Part shown: piece by piece, positions 1-11,952 of the stretch
How positions within the stretch are numbered: the first letter of the stretch is position 1
How the letters are laid out: each line of letters starts with the position of its first letter
Assembly (NCBI GenBank): GCA_022113835.1
Contig: JAILWY010000001.1
Coordinates: 15,616,501-15,680,500, forward strand
Source: Atopsyche davidsoni
Lineage: Eukaryota > Arthropoda > Insecta > Trichoptera > Hydrobiosidae
DNA: 64,000 bases
Reading direction: 5' to 3'
Program-made: the position numbers and the translations under genes
Notes under the pieces: generated by a model
What the model was told of the DNA's origin: nothing
The model's input: the letters and a program-made list of their open reading frames with translations, nothing else
Databases searched by the model: none

Positions 1-424
1 TTCAAATTATCAGATTCGGTCGCTCGGACTGGATAATTCTGGATACTCCGATTTGTGGGACCGTTATGTTTACGATTAGAAAATAAGATTATATTAAAAA
101 ATAAATTAGATATGTTTTCTTTGGTGATTGTGAAATTTCTCCGTCCCGCGTGGTTTTTATGATTTTTTAAAAAAAAGTGAATACCTTTTTGACAAGACTT
201 ATCAATTGATTAGTAAACGGGCAAGTATCGTCCGCTCGCATACTTAGTATGCGGAAAGAAAAAAAAGGTATTGCAATTCATCAGTATTATAAATTGAAAC
301 AAACACGTTTAGTATGCACGTATGGAATATTAAGGCCAAAAGAAAGTGAACCGTCGGTGCAATTATAGTACAAATGAAGACTTCGTCCGAACTCACCGTG
401 CTCGCCGCCATGCTGCCGACTCGG

Positions 425-432
425 TGACGTCA
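425..432. promoter_or_regulatory. CRE-like palindrome TGACGTCA
   Basis: A perfect 8-bp TGACGTCA, the consensus for CREB/ATF-type bZIP factors, lies in a GC-rich patch beside the CCTCCG repeat. One such site by itself is weak evidence of function. Confidence 0.3.
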
Positions 433-437
433 CAGCG

Positions 438-463
438 CCTCCGCCTCCGCCTCCGCCTCCGCC
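438..463. repeat. CCTCCG microsatellite
   Basis: About four tandem copies of a CCTCCG hexamer lie just after a palindromic TGACGTCA site, within a locally GC-rich block. Confidence 0.85.
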
Positions 464-586
464 ATCGTCCCGGCTCCGACCCTGCGCCTCACGAAAACGA
501 CACTCGACCACTGCTTGTAAAAAACCAAATCGTTGAAATTCGTTTTTGATCTGTTAGGTTGGATTTTTGCGCGATTAAATATCCGG

Positions 587-805
587 TCAATCCGACAGCA
601 TTACCGTAGACGACGATTTATGGCGGTGTTTCGCATCGTTTTGAACGTTTTGGGAAAGACGGTGATGCAAAGTTTGAAATGTCGCAGCTGACGAATACTC
701 GTCGTGGATCATGAGAATCGGGTCTGCGCTCTTCCGCCGCGAATGGCGGCAGAGCTTGCGGCTCAGCTGCGGCAAGACGGAAAGAAAGCGCCGGCTCCTA
801 AATAA
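587..805 (-). CDS. possible small coding frame or exon, unrecognised
   Basis: From the ATG ending at 805, this minus-strand frame runs about 72 codons to a TGA at 587-589. It starts MLFRSRRFLSVLPQLSRKLC, continues through RHSRRKSADPILMIHDEYSS and ends SSTVMLSD. Its codons are GC-rich and balanced compared with the AT-rich flanks, and the other frames are broken. It has no signal peptide or membrane segment; it is basic (Arg-rich) in its first half. A GTAATG after TCTACG near the end could be a splice donor, which would make this a first exon of a neighbouring minus-strand gene. I do not recognise the family, and it may be chance. Confidence 0.2.
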   Translation of the reverse strand, partial: LFRSRRFLSVLPQLSRKLCRHSRRKSADPILMIHDEYSSAATFQTLHHRLSQNVQNDAKHRHKSSSTVMLSD

Positions 806-3800
806 CATCTCACGCGCTTTTTTCAAACGGGACTTGATTTTACTTTTATTAGCATTATTGCGTTAATTCTAACTTTCTACGACACAATGAGCGTTACGCG
901 GGCACCGAGAAATTCCCAATTAAAGTTTTTTTGACAACGAGAAAATCGCCGATTTTTAATTAATAGCGAAGAGTCACTCGATTGACGATTTGAAATGCCG
1001 CTTTGCCGAAGTCGACTCGGACGCTTCGTTTCTTGCGATCTTATTCGTACATAATCAGTTTCATACTTTTGCGTGTTCGTTGTGAAGTTGACATTGACAT
1101 TTAACCGAATTTCAAGATCAAAACCGTAAACTTTAAAAGTCGCCCCCAGAAAATCGCATCAGGATAATATATTCTTTACGACACAATTACGCAATAATAT
1201 ATATTTATGATATTTACAGATATATTTACGTAAAAAAAGGAAGACACTTTGCTGACTCTTTTTTTATAAAAAAAATACTACCATAAGACACGGGTACTTT
1301 GTAATTATAAATATTATTTATAGTTCATGTAAGGTAGATTCGACAAAAAAAAAACCACTATATTTAATAAAATTGAAGGGATCGATCGTCAGTTGCACAA
1401 CTGCAAGTCAACATTTAGAGTTTTCAATAAAAATATCAAATTGCGTTGATAGAATTCACCGAACCGGATTTTATTCTTTTGCCTTTTAACCTGTCAAATG
1501 AAGTAGAGGCCCTTCCCGAGCTATGGACACCGAAGGCGATTGCACCCACTGCTGAACGTAAACTTTGAGCGTCTAGAATATGAGATTTTCTCATTGCAAT
1601 AGTATTCACATAATCTAATACTCAACTCACGGTGTAATTATTTTAATCAGATTGCACGAAGGGCCGAAAACGCCGCGGCGACTGCGAGGCGCGCACCGCT
1701 CGGAGATGACAGGCGCTCGCCATTGGCCGGATGCGATCTGTGCGAACTTCGAACCCGCTCCCATTGGGTGTTCGCTCGCATTGTTCTCAATTGTTTTTCG
1801 CGTTTTCAACAAAAGATTCCAACATTGAAAATCTCAGCCCCGAAGCGGCGATAACGTGAACAAGCTCGCAGTGCAGTTTCTGTGGCATTGGGAAAACGCC
1901 TTTTTGTAATATTTCGTAATGCGAAGCCCTAGATTCGGTAAGTTGTGCACGTGCTCCGATTTTTATGACTTTATTTGGGACACATTCAGATTATAGGTTC
2001 GATCGGACGGTTAACATAAACCACGCTGGAAGCAGTGGCGCGTATCGGGCCGCACAGGACTGGACCGTTGAATACAATATGTACATTAAAAATAACTAGA
2101 TTGCTGTGTATCAAAATTGTAATCAATTGATAAAACGTATTTCAGTGTTTATTTTGTTTTGAAATCGGCACCAAAATACTAATAAAGATGTTCTCTTATC
2201 GGTCAAAAATTGTTTCAATACATGTAGTGCTGTCAGTATTGTGGAGCACATGACACTAATATATACATAGGTACGATCCGTAAGCTTTCCTAAATTTGAG
2301 ATTTTTAATGATAACTGAAATAATTGCTCGGATAGAGAAAGCATCTCCGACGCTATATTTTACTAATGGTACGATGAACATTTGCAAGGAGTGTGTTGGG
2401 CAGTGTGACGCTCATTGCATTGACTCGACAGCTCGACAGACCGGAAAGTGTGCTGCAGCTCTCACAGGAAGAAGACAGATAGCGCGTGAGATTTTTCACT
2501 TTTGGTTATAGATTAGCGATCAGCCGACATCGGATTCAATTTAATAGGAACCCATCAGTTTAGTTCCCGTCGAAGAAATTATATTGAAAAAACACTACCA
2601 AAATATGCTGCTTGAAAAATTGGCATTCACTTTAGTATGTACTTCACTATTGTATAATTTAATAAAACGAATTCTTTTCTAACACTCACGGGTAATATTT
2701 GTTTTGATTAGTGTGCATCTGAGAAAGTAGTTTTTAGTTTTGAGAAGTAACACGTGTCGACGGCAGTGTTTGATTTATAAATTTGTGCAAATTGAGTTCC
2801 TAACCACCGAGATGCTGAGAATGTAATACTTATTGCATAATATTTATGTTTTAGACCGGCTGTACTTTTGGCTTACGGCTGTACTCGCTGTGGCTCCCTT
2901 GCGTTAGCGTGTATTCAAATATTATTGTTACCTGATGCCTTTTTCCATTTCGTTTTATTTGAATTTACAATTTTTTAAGTATTTTTTATACATATTTTTT
3001 TATTTTCCGAGCTTTTGCGCCTCAGGAAGGGGCTGCAAAATTATAAAATAAACAAACGTTTACAATGACGGTAGCCCTAGTTTATTAAGCTACTGAGGCG
3101 GTGTGAGCTTTTTTTCCTTGCATAGTGAGAGAAGCTTTTTTAGTGAAATTAGAATTGTTGTGGAAATATGATGAGAGGGAAATACTGTGTCCGCGTGCCC
3201 GGATAAGTGCTTCGGAAGTATGTTTCCGGACAACTCTTGTCGATTCAATAAACTATAAAAAAATAACGTCAAATAGATAAAGTCTTTGCCTAAAGTTCTC
3301 GGGGAACTGTAGGACAAGAATATTACCTACTACTGTAATGATTGAATACGCTTAAATGTAGTTTTTATATTGAAAGTAATGCTCGTTTGGACAGCACGCC
3401 ACTGGAAGTTAGTGAATATTTTAAAATGTTAGTTTATATATTTCGTAAATACACAATTATCTCGTTTATTATCAACGGGCGCTTGCGTAACTTAATTTAA
3501 TAATGCTAACTGCTGGTGTCGTTAATATTTATAATTTGGGCGCTTCTGTGAAGGTGAGCGTCTTCGGGCAGCTCTGAGCGCGACCTGAAATGTTGACTTG
3601 AGAATACATTAGGGAATATGATTACATAAATAGTATTATAATAAATGTATAGCTGCCGCAAACGAGCATGGATCCTCCGACAAAAGTCATTTTACATGCC
3701 GTTTGTTACGAGTACAGTTCCGTCTTTTTGATTCTGTGCATTCGTGTATGTTAGAGCGTTTACTCTGCGAAGTGGGCTTTGGTCGTCACGATGCAAAAGA

Positions 3801-4716
3801 TGCTGTCATTGCGTAAGAGCGGAAGTGTAAGTTATCCGATCATTAATTATTAATTAGGAGTTCCGTGAACTCGACATCTACGGTTTATAAAAGGCATTTC
3901 GCTGCAATTTCCCAAATACGATCAAATGAAACTACTCAATAATTTAATGAATGAAACATCGATTAGATTATTTGTTATCTTGAAATTAAGGCATTGGCAA
4001 CATGAAAATTTAATGAACTTTTGATAAACTCCAAAACAGATCGCACGCTCGAATGGCGTCATACAGCGTAGGTAGGTAATAGTCCGCTTTTTATTTTATG
4101 GTTTTAAAAGTTGTTCAATCAAACACGTGAAATCGGTACGTTATGGTTTGCAAAGACCGTAAAAATCCAAGATTATTTATTTTCTTTTGTGTTAATCTAC
4201 AATACATGTTGGAGTTGTGCTTGCAATACGGTGTGTGGCGCAGGTGGTAGCGTACACGGGTTTCTCGTGGGGGAAAACATATATGTGTATAGATATATTA
4301 TTAAAATTAAATTTCGGATAAAATGTAAAAAAAATATTTTATTAAAATCAAGCTAAACAACTTTTTTATTTTTAAATTGTACTCATCTCTTACTTTACAC
4401 CGATGTTGCTAACTGATTTAACAAACTAAAAAATTAAAACTCGCATGTGTTATTCTAGTGAGGTTAATTTTTAATATTCATATTGTATTCAAAATTCTTG
4501 TATATACTTTAAATTTTCAAACAAAAATAATTAACATACCCAGTTGGCAGTATGTTTATAATTATTGTTACCGATCATAATCCATAGCAATTTCCCATTG
4601 ATTGCAGAACAAAGCTGTCCTTTATAATCTCTTTATAATTCTCCGTTATGCTATAGTCATGGAGTGAATCACCTCTTCATCTGCCAACTTTCAAAACTGG
4701 TTGCTTCACATCCTGA

Positions 4717-4767
4717 GGGTCACATCACCACGCTTATTAGTGGTCCTCTAGTCAGTCAATGTGACCC
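4717..4767. repeat. nested inverted repeat
   Basis: GGGTCACAT (4717-4725) pairs with ATGTGACCC (4759-4767). Inside, ACCAC (4727-4731) pairs with GTGGT (4740-4744). The arrangement could form a branched hairpin in RNA or be a composite binding site. No homologue is recognised. Confidence 0.6.
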
Positions 4768-5933
4768 GCCAGTAAAGTTGATAAAACTGTATAATTTATT
4801 TAAGATGTGCATGAACTCCTAGTATGTTTAACATAAATTTAAAAAATAACTCAAATTCATAATTTCTACCAAAAGCTGTGTCAAGAGTCTCATAGAAATG
4901 GGTGTAAACAATAATTTGTAGGTCACTGCCAACGATAATGCTAAATACAAAACAAATATCTGCATATTTATATTATATTTATTTAAATTAGGAAGTCTTT
5001 CTAGTTTCCAAAATATATTAGTAACCCAAATATACGTTTAGTTTGAATCACACTTAAATATATAAAAATAGTAAAATAATAAATTAATCACTTTTACAGT
5101 TCTACCCAGACATGGCATATTTTATATGTAATATGTATTTCCTCTTGTGCATGGTTAGTAAAAGGCCGACAGTCCTTTTGAGCATTGGTGACTTATTCAA
5201 TATATTTCTTTACAAAAATGAGCTTTCAAAATCATTTGTATGTTCTTTTAATAATTTAATGTAAATACGCATTTTTTATTTTATTGACACCATCTACAAA
5301 CATTACACTGTGCAACTGCTTATATTTTGATTGTCAGAACTATTGAAATAGCCATTTTTGTAAAAATTTATGACATTTAAATTATTATAATCAAAATATA
5401 TGCGGCCACCTAGTCTGATAATTGTAGAAATGCTACAATAAAAGCATGTGGATAATTAAAATTAGTATACAAATGCTTTCAGAAATGCATTGCTTTTTTT
5501 ATAAAAGAAATTTGGGATCGGGATATCAATGAAACTACATTTTATAATAATATCAATTATAATTTCAATTTCCATACAAATTTTAAACATATACGATCTC
5601 AAATACTGTACATAATTTTTTAAATGAAAAATGAATAATTCATTTTGATATGGCAGTTTCTCGATATGAAATGTAAGAATATTAATCATCTAGTTTATCA
5701 AGAAAGCAGCCATTGTGTAAAGAACAGTATATACAATATGATTTGCCACTGAAATTGCATACAGAACCATTGTACCCATTTTGTTCAAGTACTAAAATGA
5801 TTTTTTATAACAAAAGAGATGGTTAACGGTAAAAAAGTTACATGAGTTTTTGTGTGTGATGTACTGTAGGCGTTCAATCAAATACATATATATAATGTAC
5901 TTTGTTTATTAATGAAAAAAATATGATTCTCAA

Positions 5934-5952
5934 ATATATATATATATATATA
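5934..5952. repeat. TA microsatellite
   Basis: An uninterrupted TA dinucleotide run of about 19 bases in AT-rich DNA. Confidence 0.9.
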
Positions 5953-7027
5953 ACAATAAAACTCTTTTTTAATTTATTCTTAGATGGAATCACCTGCATA
6001 ACAAATTTTGAATGAGTTATTTTTTCTTTCAGCGGTACAATAAATTAACAAAACAAATACATATTAAAAATGGAAAATATTACATGCATTGCATTCACTT
6101 TCGGGCAGTCAAATTTACTCAACTGACATTAGAAATCATTCACGTAGTGTTTGTGTGAGTCCAATCATTAGGAGATATAACAGAAAGTTTATTTCCATGT
6201 CCGCTTTACATTTGTGGTCGTGCAAGCGGCGCAAAAATTATAAATACATTAATTACTATCGGAAGTGATACCTCATTCTTCCCAAGGAAATCTCATTTGT
6301 TTTTAAAAATATAATAACACATGTTTTGAAGAGAGTAGTAAGGTGTGAGAGTACTTTGTAAATCCAGAATACAATTTAAAGCTGTGGAAGTCGATATGGT
6401 GAGAAGTGCTCGCGCTTCATCAGATATGATTGCTCCTTCGATACTTCGAGTATGTGAAGAGATTGATATTGTCTGAGAACTGATATGAAAGATAATTTAG
6501 CGAGCGGGGCGGCGGGGGCCTCCGCCTGGCACCAATGATGACTCGAGTTTAGCTTAATGTAACTCGACCGAGAGGAAATACTGACATCTGCAAAATAATC
6601 TGCGGTCGCTTGAAATCTTAAGACAAAATCTTCACAGAAGACAAAAATATACTGATTATTATTTTCACTACCTTAAACCATAATTAGACAGTGAGTCAGT
6701 GAGCCGCTGGTGACATCCTCCAGTGAAAATACATTCATTTTCCATATTATAATTTATCCTCCATTTGTCCCGTATCCAAATGATAAGTTATTCCTTTTCA
6801 AATAAAAATATTTATTTTCCCTATTCTAGTCATCATTACATATAAAATATATTGAAATAATAAGCTACCACTGCAAACATTATCAAAAAACGCAATCAAA
6901 ATATTTAAAGGAAACCTAAAAATATTTGACTAAAAGAGAGATCAAAACATTGCCACTTGACATAATAAAAAATAGCATAATAAAGAGCCTTTGTACTGAG
7001 ACACGAGGGTATCGGACGCCAACAACA

Positions 7028-7113
7028 GTCGCCAGTCGCCGGACGCCGGTCACCAGCCGCCAGCCGCCAGGCGCCAGTTGCCAGGCGCCAGTCGCCAGGC
7101 GCCAGACGCTGCC
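7028..7113. repeat. GCCAG-rich minisatellite
   Basis: Degenerate tandem units built on GTCGCCAGGCGCCA recur about six times, between AT-rich flanks and about 370 bases beyond the candidate sd poly(A) site. The repeat also creates spurious open frames on both strands. Confidence 0.8.
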
Positions 7114-7434
7114 ATCACAAGCACTAACTACCCGAGCTCCTAAAGTAATCCTACTCAAACGTAATACTCTAAACGTAGTTCATCACATAAATAAACATTA
7201 CAAAACTCTGACAATTATTATCATTGAAACTATCTTATATTCAAATTCATCGGCAATGCAAAAATTAAATACAAAAGTATTCCTCTGATTCACATTTGAA
7301 CCCGATTGCAAATATAGCACGTATGTCACCCACAAGTAATTATAACTCCCAACATTCTCGAATTAACTGAACATAATTATTTACAATCGTAGCGCAGTAG
7401 TTGCACATTCACACTAAGTATGCCGACCGGGACT

Positions 7435-7496
7435 CCACCACCCACTTCGGCACTCTTCCCTACTTGTTAATTACATTTTTGTACAATTTATTTATT
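7435..7496 (-). terminator. sd: candidate polyadenylation site of sd
   Basis: Two overlapping AATAAA hexamers read on the minus strand are followed at the usual distance by a GT/GGT-rich element. Cleavage would be expected between about 7455 and 7480. This rests on motif spacing only. Confidence 0.4.
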
Positions 7497-7878
7497 ACGT
7501 TACAATTTCAATGACACGATTCAGGTAAAAAAATAAGAAAATATAAAATTTTATCAATATTCACTCTATGATAAGTTCCCAAATTCTCAATTGACGTTTT
7601 GATTCACTTGAGAATTTCTCCTCTGGAAATAATAAAGACTACAGACTATGCATAAATAAAACCTCAAATGGAATCGACCGAGAGACGTCGGCCATTCGGG
7701 CTTCGGTAAGTACGAGTGCGTAGTCCCGGGCGGCTCAATTCTTAGGAAATTATAGTACCAACAAGTCAGTCCTAGACTAAGCTAGTTAACTAATAAATGT
7801 TAATGTAACATAATGCTAGAGGCACTGTGTGTTTTTGATAGAAGCATCCTTGGATAGAGTATTTGTACAGGGTGATCC
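7487..7878 (-). other. sd: probable sd 3' UTR
   Basis: Downstream of the TAG stop the minus strand carries about 390 bases of AT-rich sequence with no continued reading frame. The first strong polyadenylation hexamers are two overlapping AATAAA at 7487-7492 and 7491-7496. A G/T-rich stretch (GAAGTGGGTGGTGG on the minus strand, 7435-7448) sits about 40 bases beyond, as expected for a cleavage downstream element. Longer UTR forms reaching other TTTATT sites further left cannot be excluded. Confidence 0.45.
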
Positions 7879-7992
7879 CTAGTCTTTAACAAGTCTATAA
7901 ATGTGGTGCTGCGCGCCGTGCTCACTGTTCGACACTTCAAACACGTAAGCTGCACATATCAACGTCTCTTGCGTATCTCTGTTTGACACCAC
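7879..7992 (-). CDS. sd: sd last coding exon, with stop codon
   Basis: This 114-nt stretch (acceptor TTGCAG, phase 0) encodes [37 protein letters not shown] and a TAG stop at 7879-7881. It is the natural C-terminus of the family; human TEAD forms end HHIYRLVKD or HHIYRLVKE. The Tyr in HHIYRL (residue 422 in partial numbering) corresponds to the human TEAD1 residue (Tyr421) mutated in Sveinsson chorioretinal atrophy, which is needed for YAP binding. It was too short to be obvious as an open frame and was found by following the donor of the previous exon. Confidence 0.97.
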   Translation of the reverse strand: MVSNRDTQETLICAAYVFEVSNSEHGAQHHIYRLVKD

Positions 7993-8432
7993 CTGCAACA
8001 AACAAACAAACACCCTGTAAAACATTTTCAACTACAATTTCAGTAACATACAATCATTCAAACATCATAGAAATCAATTCTACACTCTTGGGGTTCCAAT
8101 CTAAGTCAATAAATATTATTTTCAGAGTCATTTAGTTTTAGTAATCTGATGACATGATAGTGAAACTGAAGCTCTGCTTTAGTGAATAATTTTTAAAGTA
8201 AAAATTTGGTTGCAGTCCAAGCTAGGTGTTACATATCTCAAAAACTATTTTTTTTATAATAAAAGCTTTTAGTCTTTTCAATTTCTCTAATTATCAACAG
8301 TTGTTTTCTAATCACAAAGAATATTAAGTCCATAATAAGTATGATACATTTGCAAAGTTAAAATTTTTTAAACAATATATTTACCATAGCTTAAATTCTT
8401 TTTATTGAATGACCTTATAAAAATTGCAGTTA

Positions 8433-8726
<294 letters not shown>

Positions 8727-9498
8727 TTATATTTCTTGCCAGTTATAACACACCATTGTAGCATTTTATTTGAAAAATTTTGGTTTAACTTGTTCATTTT
8801 ATTTAATACTGGAAAAAAAATAACATGTTTATGTTGGGAATTGAATCTGTGTGTGATTTGGCTTCAACGCATTTTAAAAGAATACAAACACAAAGTTTTG
8901 TATTTTTAGTTGTTGGACAGGTCATATGAGAATGTTTTCATCCAAGAACAACCAAATTCTATATTTTACATTTTAAAGCCCTAAACATTTTTTGGTTGTA
9001 GACGTATTTTAGTAAAATTTCGAACACAAAAGAAATGAAAAAGCTGCTTACATTTGGTAAGTGAAGATCTGTATCTTTTACGATATGGTGCACAGCACCT
9101 TACGAGTTCAATGTGTGTATAGAAATATGATATAACCAGTTCTATTACTATCCTTTTTCATATATCATATGTAAAATATATATTTTATTTTGGAACGAAC
9201 AAAATAATATTTTAAATATATTTTCTGGTAACTTTATTATTCATCTCAATAATTAAAATATTTAGTAACATACAAAACAGCTATATAGAAGTAAAAGATA
9301 TTATACTGTTTGGCTGTATTCAAAACTGCCACTGTTTAAAATATAATGTATATTTGACAAACTAAAATATATGTTTCTGAACTCGGATAACAGGTTTCAA
9401 ATGTTATTCTTGATTACTAAAATTAGCATTGTGGTGGACATTGGCAGTTTAGCACCTGCACCGCTTACGTGAGCTTGAATAAAGTGAGAAGTACTTAC

Positions 9499-9665
9499 TG
9501 GCTGGTAACTCCGTAAAAGGCTCCGGCCTCATCCTGTATGTTGGTGTTGAGATCTGCCCAGAACTTGACGAGAAAGAATGCACTCTGTGGTCCTTTGTCG
9601 TAAAGCTCTTTTAAGCCACCTTTTTTCTCAGGGAATTTGTCATATATTTGTCTTACATCGACGGA
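9499..9665 (-). CDS. sd: sd exon: partner-binding domain core
   Basis: This 167-nt exon encodes [20 protein letters not shown] and the following residues through [21 protein letters not shown], and ends two bases into a Gln codon (residues 257-312). In YAP-TEAD structures the [20 protein letters not shown] segment forms part of the surface that contacts the coactivator; the equivalent here is almost unchanged. The acceptor is TTTTCAG and the donor GTAAGT. The ORF continues upstream of the acceptor by chance, so the true 5' edge is set by the splice site rather than by an ATG. Confidence 0.98.
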
Positions 9666-9996
9666 CTGAAAATAATTCAAAATATTTTATTAGTATTTAT
9701 AAAGAATTTTGCATTATATACAATTTGAAAGTGTATTTTATCAGGTTCTTTGTACCTAAATAAAAAAAATGTAGTTGAGAACTATAAACATGCAGGATAA
9801 AAACTCGACTGCTCTCTGATAGATCTAATTAGAAGACAGTTTATTCAAATATATTTGAAGTACTGATAATCATATTATATTTTTGGTCAAAGTATTGTTC
9901 TATGGTAATCTCACTTTAGTTTGCATGTATTTTTGTAAGAAAGTAATGCAGTATGAAGCAAAAAAGTAAAACAAATGAAGGATAAAAAATACTTAC

Positions 9997-10059
9997 TTCT
10001 AATAATGGATCTGAGTAGGTTGCTGAACCTCCTATGTGGACGAAGAGATGTTTGTGGTA
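9997..10059 (-). CDS. sd: sd exon: partner-binding domain, second segment
   Basis: This 63-nt exon has phase 0 at both ends, a TTTCAG acceptor and a GTAAGT donor. It encodes YHKHLFVHIGGSATYSDPLLE (residues 236-256), matching human YNKHLFVHIG...SYSDPLLE. It supplies a beta strand of the immunoglobulin-like partner-binding fold. The following 331-bp intron shows nothing else. Confidence 0.97.
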
Positions 10060-10672
10060 CTGAAATCAAAGTAAAACAATAAATACTATTATAATAAAAA
10101 AATACATTGGAGTAATTCAATTCTACACATATTACACATATTTTCTTATTTCAAGATTTAAGATTATCTTGTCATGAAGTTTGGCGATTATATTCGATAA
10201 TTTTTAATTTCAATATTTAAAAATAATATCATATTTATAATTAATGCCACACAATGTTAGTGTTGTGCGATGAAGGGGTGTAATTTATCTATTTTAAAAG
10301 ACTAGTTTATACAACTGTTTTCTTATTGCTAATAGATAAACAAATCGTAGATATGTTCGTAGGTTTTGGCAGTTGTTGTTATTTGATGATTTTGTGGTTT
10401 TTTTTTATTTTTATTTGCCATCGGACCCGGGCAGCACTAAGGTACTTATAATTGCTAAAGATAGTCCCAGTACCGAGGTGGAAACGTCGGAGGACAGAAA
10501 AGCTAATACCTAACAAATCACAAAATCATCGGATAGACAAATAGTTTTTGTGGATAGACGGTACTACAAACCAACAATGTAATGAATTCTTGAACATTTT
10601 TTTGAGCTTTTTGGGATTTTAAGCATTAAAAGATTAAGCCAGTATGCAGGAGCGTGAAAGATTTTAACTCAC

Positions 10673-10850
10673 TGTTTCTGGATCTCGCTGCTGTTCCATA
10701 AAGGCAGAGAACTCTACAAGTCGCAGCTTGTGGGTGGCGATAGCTCGTCCCTCCCAAGGTGGTGGAGGAGCGGCCTCTCCTCCTAGCGCTCCACTTACTC
10801 CACCGACTCCCTTACCCGCTCCGTATGCTCCTTGAGGGAAGGGTTTCACA
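10673..10850 (-). CDS. sd: sd exon: Gly/Pro-rich linker and start of the Yorkie/Vestigial-binding domain
   Basis: This 178-nt exon completes the split Asp codon and encodes residues 177-235. VKPFPQGAYG leads into a Gly-rich stretch, AGKGVGGVSGALGGE, then AAPPPPWEGRAIATHKLRLV and EFSAFMEQQRDPET. The final 20 or so residues are the first strand and loop of the partner-binding domain (human: [21 protein letters not shown]). The Gly-rich stretch lines up with a variable linker in other species and is probably flexible. The acceptor is TTTTCAG and the donor GTGAGT, phase 0. The following 613-bp intron shows nothing else. Confidence 0.96.
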
Positions 10851-11295
10851 CTGAAAAAATAATATATTTGCAATAAAGAAAATTGTAACACTGATACAGG
10901 TTTAAATGATTAAATATATCTACCTTAATGATTTTAACGAGAATGTCAATGTTTGTAATTACATACTCCTAACCGTACCTTATTGGCTTTATAAAGATAT
11001 AATCATATTTTTAACATGCATATAAAGGTCTAATTTCTGAGCAAAACAACAATATCTGTTTGAAATGAGAATATGTAATAAAAGATGTTGAACATTGAAT
11101 AAAATTTGAATTTTTATATAAAAAAATCACCAATTATACAAATTCAATGTGAGATTTTATTAGGTTTATTAATTACATCAGTAAATACTATCAAATGAGT
11201 GAATGAGTTTCTGTTTCCAATCAATTTTAATAGCTGACAATATAAAATTTGTTTTAATGACAAGACTGATTGATAAAAAATTCAAATAAACTCAC

Positions 11296-11336
11296 TCTTG
11301 AGAAGTTCCAGGTTGAAGTCCAGGCTGCCAAAATTG
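11296..11336 (-). CDS. sd: sd exon: short linker exon
   Basis: This 41-nt exon encodes QFWQPGLQPGTSQ plus the first two bases of an Asp codon (residues 163-176). The acceptor follows a clear pyrimidine tract and ends in CAG; the donor is GTGAGT. The motif is a hallmark of the family: human TEAD1 has FWPGMIQTGQPGSSQDVKPF at this place and Drosophila sd has QFWQPGLQPSTSQD. The following intron (10851-11295, 445 bp) is where some family members insert microexons; none could be confirmed here. Confidence 0.95.
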
Positions 11337-11850
11337 CTGAAAAAGGAAAAAATAAAATATTAATCATCTATTAAACTGCATTCGGTGATCAAAACAAGGC
11401 CATTTAGGAGTCTAGGCCGGCAATGTAAGCAGAGTCATTAAAGAATAAGTTTATTATCAATGCCAACACTCAAACTGTCATTATAACTGAAAAAAAGCAG
11501 ATTCACCAAACTATTATCGTTGTTTTATTGCAAAAATGACAAAATACAGGAACACATTGTTACAGATCATACTCAAGCGTAGACAACAAATTACTAGGTT
11601 AAACTAACCGAACCTTTACAACAACCATCTTTGATTTCATTTAGTTTATCAGAACTGTGCGTTCGACCGATTCCCAGATTCATTACATATCATTGTAACC
11701 GGTTCTTTTGCAGGGACATGAAAAACAAAATGCCTTTGACAAAGATGGAAGTTTGGAGATGCGGCCGGCATGATGGATGTCATCGGCTCGGTGCATTAGT
11801 GGGAATTAGTGAAGCCGCCAGCACCGAGGGTGCGAAAACTCCTGGCTTAC

Positions 11851-11952
11851 CGCGGGGTGATAAGGAGCCGGGAGTCCCGCCACAATCTGGGCGCTAGACA
11901 AGGACGACATGCTCTGCATGGCCTTCTCCTTCAACATACCCCCGCCCCCGTC
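11851..11952 (-). CDS. sd: sd exon: linker, probable cassette exon
   Basis: This 102-nt exon has an ATTCAG acceptor and a GTAAGC donor and encodes 34 residues (129-162). It begins DGGGGMLKEKAMQSMSSLSS and continues AQIVAGLPAPYHPA. The part KEKAMQSMSSLSSAQIV matches the vertebrate TEAD linker just after the TEA domain (KDKALQ...MSSAQIVSA), which shows it is genuine coding sequence. Both ends are in phase 0 and the length is divisible by three, so skipping it joins KLKV to QFWQ in frame. I infer that both forms are made. The linker has no enzymatic role; it may tune the spacing between the DNA-binding and partner-binding domains. The 514-bp intron after it (11337-11850) shows no further feature. 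Confidence 0.92.

Larger units (their letters stand above)
1..7430. other. AT-rich flank downstream of sd, no convincing gene
   Basis: Open frames here are short and lack family resemblance. The stretch contains a CCTCCG microsatellite, a palindromic CRE-like site, one small codon-like frame on the minus strand (587-805), a nested inverted repeat at 4717-4767, a TA microsatellite near 5940 and a GCCAG-rich minisatellite at 7028-7113. A GC-rich block at 1650-1770 carries two CCATTGG (inverted CCAAT-like) boxes and could be regulatory. Nothing else could be supported. Confidence 0.5.
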
